Source of the DNA: JBQLZO01 sp052168315
Lineage (GTDB): Bacteria; Planctomycetota; Phycisphaerae; Phycisphaerales; UBA1924
DNA: 63,483 bases
NCBI GenBank assembly: GCA_052168315.1
Contig: JBQLZO010000083.1
Location: forward strand, 1-63,483
Direction: 5' to 3'
Shown: positions 58,239-63,483 of the stretch, piece after piece
Layout of the letters: each line of letters opens with the position of its first letter
Position numbering within the stretch: position 1 is the stretch's first letter
The notes under the pieces: generated by a model
What the model was told of the DNA's origin: nothing
Databases searched by the model: none
What the model saw: only the letters and a program-made list of their open reading frames with translations
Position numbers and translations under genes: made by a program

Positions 58239-59633
58239 ATGAGCCAGGAGCCAAGCCGATCCCCGAACAGCGGTCCCGCCGCTCCGGCGTCCGCAGCGCC
58301 GGCGGGCGGTGGCGTCGCGGGCGGGGCATCGGAGGGGGCCCGGACGCCGCCGGCCTCGGCCGGGATGCTGTGCCCGTACTGCGGCACGCTGCAGCCGGCG
58401 GGCGAGGCGGCGGCGACGAACAGCTGCAAGGCGTGCCGGAACCGGCTGGACCCGCTGGCGCGGATCGCGACGCACAACGCGATGGGCGCGTGGTTCATCC
58501 GGGATCTGTCCAATCCGTTCGCGCCGGGGTGCTCGTACGCGACGATCCGCGCGATGTGCGAGCGTGGGCGTGTGCGGCTGACTTCTGTGGTGCGCGGGCC
58601 GACGACGCAGCAGTTCTGGCGACTGGCAGCGCACACGCCGGGGGTCGCGGTGCTGCTGGGGCAGTGCCACGCGTGCGCGGAGAAGGTGACGCCCGGGATG
58701 GCGCGGTGCCCGGCGTGCGATGCGACGCTGACGCCGCAGATCAGCATGGGCGGCGGGCGTTTCGTGCCGATCGATGATCGGCAGGCGCTCGGGCTTCCGG
58801 CGCAGCAGGTGTTGCCGGGCGAGGGCGATGCGGCGGCGGCGCTGGACTCGCTCGCGGCGGTGATCGGGCACGCGGGGATGGATCGCCCGGGATCGGTGCT
58901 CGGGGCGGCGCCCGCGGGCGGGACGGGTGGGCGCAGCGCGGATGGTCAGGGCGGGGCGCGGGGTGGCGCGGGCGGGGGGCGCGATCGGGCGAAGGCGCTC
59001 ATCGCATCGCTGATCAGCGTGGGGGTGCTGCTGGTGGCGCTGATGCTGTGGTCGGTGGTGCTCCCGGCGATGGGGGTTCCGACGGGGGTGGAGGAGATCA
59101 CGGGGCTGCGGCGGGTGGATGAGGCGCGGGCGGCGCGGGGCGCGGCGGATGGCGCGATGGCGGTGGGTGGGTCTGTCGCCCAAGGAAGCGCCTCAGGGTC
59201 GGGGGCGGCTGGTTCTGCGGAAGACGAGGGCGTGGATGGGGCTTCCGCATCGGATGAGTCGTTGGCGGCGTTGCCCGGTGGTGATGGGCGTCAGGGCGAG
59301 ACGGGGGGCGAGACGGGGGGCGCGGAGGGCGGCCGCGATGCTGATTCGGATGCGGAGGATCGGCGCGGGGGGCTGGGGGCGGTGCTGGTGGATGATCGGA
59401 TTGATCGGGACGCGTTCGATCGGCTGATGGAAGCGCATCGGCGGGCGCTGACGGGGGAGCTTGGGGATCTGGTGGCGCTGCGCGACACGATCGATGCGAT
59501 CGCGGCGGAGGTTGTGGGCGGGCAGGATGGCGTGGACTGGGCGGATACGTTGCCGCGGCTGGCAGCGCTGCGGGCGCGTGTGGAGGAGCGGATCGCGGCT
59601 CGGCGGGCGCTGGACCTGATGGACATCCCGTGA
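58239..59633 (+). CDS. Zinc-ribbon membrane protein with GYF-like domain
   Basis: A 464-residue protein of unknown function. Residues 43-70 hold a zinc ribbon (CPYC and CKAC). Then comes a GYF-like module with AWFIRDLSNPFAPGCSYATI, in which the signature Gly-Tyr-Phe is not conserved. A second Cys quartet (CHAC and CPAC) lies near 150-170. A Gly/Ala linker leads to one membrane helix near 260-285. The C-terminal part is a long acidic, Gly/Ser-rich stretch ending in a helical domain (RDAFDRLMEAHRRALTGELG). GGGAG lies about 7 nt before the ATG. GYF-type domains bind proline-rich partners. Confidence 0.7.
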   Translation: MSQEPSRSPNSGPAAPASAAPAGGGVAGGASEGARTPPASAGMLCPYCGTLQPAGEAAATNSCKACRNRLDPLARIATHNAMGAWFIRDLSNPFAPGCSYATIRAMCERGRVRLTSVVRGPTTQQFWRLAAHTPGVAVLLGQCHACAEKVTPGMARCPACDATLTPQISMGGGRFVPIDDRQALGLPAQQVLPGEGDAAAALDSLAAVIGHAGMDRPGSVLGAAPAGGTGGRSADGQGGARGGAGGGRDRAKALIASLISVGVLLVALMLWSVVLPAMGVPTGVEEITGLRRVDEARAARGAADGAMAVGGSVAQGSASGSGAAGSAEDEGVDGASASDESLAALPGGDGRQGETGGETGGAEGGRDADSDAEDRRGGLGAVLVDDRIDRDAFDRLMEAHRRALTGELGDLVALRDTIDAIAAEVVGGQDGVDWADTLPRLAALRARVEERIAARRALDLMDIP

Positions 59634-59667
59634 GCGCGTGCCGGAGGGTTTGCGGGCGGGTTCGGTC

Positions 59668-60180
59668 TCAGGCGGCGGGGGCGTGGGTTTCGAGCCAGCG
59701 GACGAGTCGGGTGATGAGCCGGACATTGGCCGGGAGGAACTCGAGCCAGGGGATCTCATCGAGGGTGACCCAGCGGTGGTCGGCGACGCCGAGGTGCGCG
59801 ATGGTTGATTCGGGGTCGAGGAGCGTCGCGATGGCGGCGTGGAGGTGCACGCTGGCGTGCTCGTAGCGGTGCTCGAAGGGTGGGAGGGCATCCCCGACCG
59901 CGATCCGAACGCCGAGCTCTTCGAGGCATTCCCTGATGATTGCGTGGGGGATTGGCTCGTCGGGCTCTACCTTGCCGCCGGGGAACTCCCAGAATCCACC
60001 ATATGGGGTATGGGGCTCACGCTTCGTGATCAGGACGCGTGGCGGGTGGGTTTGCGTGGGGCGCGGGGCGGCGGTATGTTTGGAATATGAAAGGGTGTCG
60101 GTGAAGGCGGGATCGAGGACGATGGCGATGCCGACTCGGACGGGGGATCGCGGCGGAGCGGAAATTTTGTGCATGTCCAT
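59668..60180 (-). CDS. Nudix hydrolase, MutT-like
   Basis: A 170-residue pyrophosphohydrolase. The Nudix box begins GGKVEPDE at residue 68 and has REC-LEELG, with Arg83, Glu84, Glu87 and Glu88 as the metal ligands. WEFPGGK before the box and the later HRWVTLDEIPWLEFLPAN resemble MutT enzymes acting on 8-oxo-dGTP, but other nucleoside diphosphates are possible. The first 40 residues hold an unusual loop. AAAGGAA lies just before the ATG at 60180; ATG 60174 is a fair alternative because it has better spacing. Confidence 0.9.
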   Translation of the reverse strand: MDMHKISAPPRSPVRVGIAIVLDPAFTDTLSYSKHTAAPRPTQTHPPRVLITKREPHTPYGGFWEFPGGKVEPDEPIPHAIIRECLEELGVRIAVGDALPPFEHRYEHASVHLHAAIATLLDPESTIAHLGVADHRWVTLDEIPWLEFLPANVRLITRLVRWLETHAPAA

Positions 60181-60235
60181 AAATTCCTTTCCACCAACGA
60201 TTTACGCGAAGCGATCCCGATCGTGCCGGGGTCGA

Positions 60236-60268
60236 TTGATCCCCGCCCGGGAGCGCGTACGCTACCAT
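60236..60268 (+). promoter_or_regulatory. Candidate promoter of the small RNA
   Basis: TTGATC at 60236-60241 and TACGCT at 60258-60263 are spaced 16 nt; a TACCAT overlaps at 60263-60268. A start near 60270-60275 is expected. Confidence 0.4.
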
Positions 60269-60269
60269 C

Positions 60270-60403
60270 CGCGTGTGGGGTTGGGGGCGTTTGCCGGGTC
60301 GGTTTGAGCGGCACGGCGTGAGATGAATCAGACTTCTTCGCGGCCTTGGCCGTGAATCACCGTCGGTCGGGGATCGGAGCCCTCGACCGACGGCTTTGTT
60401 TTT
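60270..60403 (+). ncRNA. Candidate small RNA, about 130 nt
   Basis: A promoter-like sequence and a strong intrinsic terminator enclose about 130 nt with no gene downstream on the same strand. Inside is a 10-codon open frame at 60323-60355 (MNQTSSRPWP) ending 4 nt before the terminator stem. It could be a regulatory RNA, a dual-function RNA or a leader peptide with attenuator whose target has been lost. I recognise no family. Confidence 0.45.
60360..60403 (+). terminator. Intrinsic terminator with strong T-tract
   Basis: A perfect 10-bp stem CCGTCGGTCG (60360-60369) with CGACCGACGG (60384-60393), a 14-nt loop, then CTTTGTTTTT. Its T-tract points to the plus strand, so it does not serve the minus-strand cstA gene. 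Confidence 0.85.
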
Positions 60404-60640
60404 GCGCTCAGCGCTGTTTGGTGGGTGGTTTGCGCGATTGAGCGTGGTGCATGACAGACGCGTGCATCGCGCATCGCGAGCGCCAGATGGGTGTGTGGCG
60501 TGGGATTGATGACGCGAACATGCACCGATCGTGCGCGAACTTCGTGCGAACTGCGGCGAAGTGCGTGATCGCACCCGCACGCGGCTGGCAATTGACAGGT
60601 TGTACACGGCGCGGGGTGATGGCGCGGCGGGAGCGCTGGG

Positions 60641-63355
60641 TCATGCGGGTGGTGCGCTGCGCCAGCGGATGAGCGCTTCGATGATGAGCCACGCTTCGAG
60701 CGCGAGGGTGGCGATGGCGACACCCACAAGCAGCCAGTTGGATTGTGCCCACCATGATGGGTTGTCGGTGTTGCCGATGAAGGCCTGCCACGACATCGCC
60801 CACGCGGGCATGATGAGCATGATGCCCATGGGCGGGAGCGCGAACCAGAACGGTCTGCGCTTGGAGCGGAGCCACGCGATGACGACGATGAAGGCGAGCC
60901 CGGCGAGGAGCTGGTTGGTGGCGCCGAAGAGGGGCCAGAGGATGAGCCCGCCGCGCCCGCCCTGTTCGAACCAGAGGTTGAGGTTGGCGAGGAGTTGTGA
61001 TGACCACGACGGCGTGGGAGACGCGAGGGTGGCGCTGGGGATGGGGCCCATCGCGAGGAAGAAGGCCGAGAGGACGGCGAAGATGGTGGCGCCGTGGATG
61101 GTGGCGAGCCACTTGAAGGGATTGAACCAGCGGGCGGCGCGGCGGCGGATGGGGAGGGTGTGGGAGTTGGTGATGGTGGGGTCGAAGTCTGCGCCGCATT
61201 CCGGGCATCTGCTCTTTGGTGGCACCGGTCTCTGACCGGTGTCTTCTTGCTCATTCACTGCTTGTGTGCCTTTGTCTCGATGCCCCGAGGTTTCACCCCG
61301 CTCCAGGGCTGGGGGAGAAGAACACCGGTCGGAGGCCGGTGCCACCGAAGAGGCGCAGTCGTATCCGCATTGGGGGCAATCGGCGGGTTGGCGCTTCGGC
61401 AGGAAGAGGGCGGCGAGTTCCTGGATGACATAGCGCTGGAGTCGGCAGGCGGTGTCCATGGTCGTGGCGGCGAAGGCGGCGACCATCACGGCCATGAGCG
61501 CTGTGGCGAGGGCGATGGGGATGCCGAGTGCGGCGAGGAAGTTGCCAGCGCCCTGGACGAACGCGCCGACGGTGCGGGAGAGGGAGCCGGCGGCCTGCCA
61601 ACTCGTGTATTGGTTCAGAAACGCCTCTTTGCCGCGCAGGGCGATCGTCGAGTCCTGATTGGTGAAGACGATCCAAGTCGGGAGCGGCTCGACAACCGAC
61701 TTCCAACCGGTACTCCAATAGCTGGCGGCAGCAATGGGGTCTGTGTTAAAGATGTCATTGGACGCAGGGATGAATGGCCAACTGGGCTCCATCTTCCAAT
61801 AGCACTTTGCGCCGTGCCAATCAGCGCGCCACGAGACCGCTCGCATTGACGCACCGTCCAAACTGGACAGGATGCGTTCGGGATCATCAAGATCTCGCAG
61901 GATAACAACTCTGGTAATGGGATCTGAACCGATCGTCGAGGTCTTGTCGGCTCCTCGGACGGACTCAGATACGACATACAGGTGCGTCTTTACACCATTT
62001 GAGTCCATCAATTCCATAGTCATCGAGGTGGCGCGGAGCTCGGCCTGGGCGAGGAGCCCGTCTCGAAATGACTGGAGGCTGAACGCCCTGGTAGATTGGT
62101 TGTGCTTACTGGTCTCGCCAAAGCGGATGATCTGGCCCAGACCCAGCCCAGCGGCGCACGCCGCGATGACGAGGACCGCGAGAAAGCCCTCGGTCAGCAT
62201 CGAGCCGGCGGCGACGGGCTTGGCGTGGGTCTCGCAGCGGACCTGTTTCGAGGTGGTGCCGGAGGCGACGAGGCAATGGAAGCCCGAGCAGGCGCCGCAG
62301 GCGATGGTGATGAAGAGCATGGGGAGGAGCGGGGGCGCGCCGGTGGGGTGCGTTTCGATGGTTGGCGCGACGAACTCGAGGGGGAGTCGCGCGGGGAGTG
62401 CGGGCGTGTTCTGGATGGCGTCCGGGATCGGCGGGCCGCCGAGCAGTGCGGCGGCGATGAGGCCGCAGACGATGAGTGCGAGGGAGAGGATGAGCTGGAG
62501 GGCGTTGATGTAGTCGCGGGGCTGGAGGAGGGTCCAGACGGGGAGGACGGATGCGGCGTAGGCGTAGAGGAGGAGGGCGGCGGTCCAGAGCCAGATGGGC
62601 TGGGCGGCGAGGGTGGTGTTGAACCAGTGGAGGGCGTGGAGGAGTGGGTGGAGGAGTGCGGGGGGGATGGAAGAGGTAGATGAAGATGAGGCGACGGGCG
62701 GGACGCCCGTCCCACCGAGGGTGTGGAGGCTTTCGGCGGCGGCGCCGAGCCAGACGGTGAGGAGCATGACGGCGAGGGCGATCAGGGATGGGAGGACGAT
62801 GGATCTGCCCTTGCGGTGGAGGAAGAGGCCGATGAGCAGGGCGAGGGGGATCTGTGCGACGACGGGCGTGATGGCGGCGGGGTATTGCTTGAGCACGGCG
62901 GCGATGACGAGCCCGAAGACGGCGAGGACGATCCAGAGGCCGACGATGAGGATGGAGAGGAAGAGGATGCGGGCTCGCGGGCCGAGGAGGTCTCCGGCGA
63001 TGTCGCCGATGGTGCGTCCCTTGTTGCGGAGGGAGACGACGAGGGAGCCGAGGTCGTGGAGCATTCCGATGAAGATGGATCCGAGGACGACCCAGAGGAT
63101 GGCCGGGAGCCATCCCCACATGACGGCGATGGCGGGGCCGACGATGGGCCCGGTGCCGGCGATGGAGGTGAAGTGGTGTCCGAAGAGGATGGATTTCTTG
63201 GTGGGGACGAAGTCGGCATCGTCGCTGGACTGGCAGGCGGGGGTTGTGGCGTCGGGGTTGAGGTTGAAGATGCGGCGCGCGAGCCAGCGCGCGTAGGTGA
63301 GGTAGGCGATGATGAGGCACGCGGCCGCGATGGCGACCGTGGCGAGCACGCTCAT
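60641..63355 (-). CDS. cstA: Carbon starvation protein CstA with two large insertions
   Basis: A 904-residue peptide/pyruvate transporter; family members usually have about 600-700. The membrane core is intact: KKSILFGHHFTSIAGTGPIVGPAI, GCSGFH-like CGACSGFHCLVASGTTSKQ, FVQGAGNFLAALGIP, FAATTMDTACRLQRYVIQEL and LILWPLFGATNQLLAGL. Insertion one, about residues 410-585, lies just before the SWQAAGSL segment and is coded by DNA visibly poorer in GC than the rest. Insertion two, about 658-725, is a zinc ribbon (CPQC and CPEC) whose loop is interrupted by two inverted REP-like palindromes. A third palindrome codes for GGTGVPPV near residue 217. No ribosome binding site or -10 is evident. Confidence 0.93.
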   Translation of the reverse strand: MSVLATVAIAAACLIIAYLTYARWLARRIFNLNPDATTPACQSSDDADFVPTKKSILFGHHFTSIAGTGPIVGPAIAVMWGWLPAILWVVLGSIFIGMLHDLGSLVVSLRNKGRTIGDIAGDLLGPRARILFLSILIVGLWIVLAVFGLVIAAVLKQYPAAITPVVAQIPLALLIGLFLHRKGRSIVLPSLIALAVMLLTVWLGAAAESLHTLGGTGVPPVASSSSTSSIPPALLHPLLHALHWFNTTLAAQPIWLWTAALLLYAYAASVLPVWTLLQPRDYINALQLILSLALIVCGLIAAALLGGPPIPDAIQNTPALPARLPLEFVAPTIETHPTGAPPLLPMLFITIACGACSGFHCLVASGTTSKQVRCETHAKPVAAGSMLTEGFLAVLVIAACAAGLGLGQIIRFGETSKHNQSTRAFSLQSFRDGLLAQAELRATSMTMELMDSNGVKTHLYVVSESVRGADKTSTIGSDPITRVVILRDLDDPERILSSLDGASMRAVSWRADWHGAKCYWKMEPSWPFIPASNDIFNTDPIAAASYWSTGWKSVVEPLPTWIVFTNQDSTIALRGKEAFLNQYTSWQAAGSLSRTVGAFVQGAGNFLAALGIPIALATALMAVMVAAFAATTMDTACRLQRYVIQELAALFLPKRQPADCPQCGYDCASSVAPASDRCSSPPALERGETSGHRDKGTQAVNEQEDTGQRPVPPKSRCPECGADFDPTITNSHTLPIRRRAARWFNPFKWLATIHGATIFAVLSAFFLAMGPIPSATLASPTPSWSSQLLANLNLWFEQGGRGGLILWPLFGATNQLLAGLAFIVVIAWLRSKRRPFWFALPPMGIMLIMPAWAMSWQAFIGNTDNPSWWAQSNWLLVGVAIATLALEAWLIIEALIRWRSAPPA
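61219..61246 (-). repeat. REP-like palindrome, copy B, in cstA
   Basis: CACCGGTC (61223-61230), loop TCT, GACCGGTG (61234-61241): a perfect 8-bp stem preceded by GGTGG. It nearly matches the reverse complement of copy C. Confidence 0.85.
61319..61346 (+). repeat. REP-like palindrome, copy C, in cstA
   Basis: CACCGGTC (61323-61330), loop GGA, GGCCGGTG (61334-61341), followed by CCACC. It is an inverted near-copy of copy B; the pair encloses about 80 nt. Confidence 0.85.
61600..62125 (-). other. Lower-GC insertion within cstA
   Basis: This part of the coding sequence uses many A/T third positions and codes for the 175-residue loop of CstA that other family members lack. The exact borders are estimated from where the family pattern stops and resumes. 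Confidence 0.7.
62693..62716 (-). repeat. Palindromic repeat A in cstA coding GGTGVPPV
   Basis: ACGGGCG (62694-62700), loop GGA, CGCCCGT (62704-62710), then CCCACC. It is an in-frame element of the type that recurs in planctomycete genes. Confidence 0.75.
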
Positions 63356-63483
63356 GGTGACAGTGTGCCGCGCGGGGGGTTGGCGGACAAGCGGGGGTGC
63401 GCGGGGCGTCGGGCGATGTGATGTGGCGGATGCGGGGCTGGGTGATGAGAAGGATGCGGGGAGTCGGGGGAGTCGGGGGAATT

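Larger units (their letters stand above)
60181..60640. other. Intergenic region with candidate small RNA
   Basis: No protein gene longer than about 10 codons is supported. The left part holds a promoter-like element, a possible small RNA and a clear terminator. Positions 60404-60640 show several short inverted words (for example TGCACCGATCGTGCG) but no named element. Confidence 0.6.

Noticed and set aside
60592..60597. Perfect TTGACA as a promoter -35
   Set aside because: No TANNNT hexamer lies 15-19 nt downstream (GGTGAT is at the expected place), and no gene follows on that strand.

Overview
The window reads as chromosome of a high-GC planctomycete, most likely class Phycisphaerae. Evidence: strong G/C bias at third codon positions, a secreted protein ending in the PGPGA...RRRR form of the PEP-CTERM sorting tail, several small proteins with the CPxC...CPECG zinc ribbon common in that class, and housekeeping genes scattered as singletons or short operons on both strands. 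I see no phage, transposase, integrase, CRISPR array, tRNA or rRNA.

Layout. 1-5.9 kb: small unknown proteins, a VWA protein, the RNase P RNA gene (rnpB) with its terminator, a PEP-CTERM protein and a lipase-like hydrolase. 6-19.4 kb: a secreted protein and an RsbU-type phosphatase, PEP carboxylase, an ABC exporter, Der GTPase with an extraordinary tail, a Ycf46-like AAA ATPase and a membrane/winged-helix protein. 19.5-24.2 kb: type II fatty acid synthesis (fabD, a lipoprotein, fabG, acpP, fabF). 24.3-28.3 kb, minus strand: clpS-like, 2-hydroxyacid dehydrogenase, pdxJ and a glycerate kinase with a membrane insertion. 28.7-32.9 kb: HU, ExbD, TonB, an Rrf2 regulator, a class IV aminotransferase and a zinc-ribbon protein. 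33-41.9 kb: succinate-semialdehyde dehydrogenase, a DCC protein, a cation/proton antiporter, rpsT, a CPBP protease, a lone GroES, aroA and class II DAHP synthase. 42-51.2 kb: a 1743-residue AsmA-like envelope protein, then HlyD- and TolC-type efflux subunits. 51.3-63.4 kb: a GH35-like protein that has lost its catalytic residues, a TPR protein, YebC, a zinc-ribbon/GYF-like membrane protein, a Nudix hydrolase, a candidate small RNA and CstA.

The main general observation concerns expression. At least 17 protein genes have a TANNNT hexamer ending 5-8 nt before the start codon and no Shine-Dalgarno sequence, so they are probably transcribed as leaderless mRNAs. Other genes have the same -10 hexamer 30-200 nt upstream, most of them with a purine-rich ribosome binding site. 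This rule decided several starts, for example GTG for the VWA gene.

The other notable signals are insertions or changes inside conserved proteins: inverted REP-like palindromes in the zinc-ribbon loop of CstA, a low-GC insertion in CstA, a membrane hairpin in glycerate kinase, a long acidic-then-lysine-rich tail on Der, an Asp for His change in the degron pocket of ClpS, and loss of both catalytic glutamates in the GH35-like protein. All functional calls come from reading the sequence; no database search was run.
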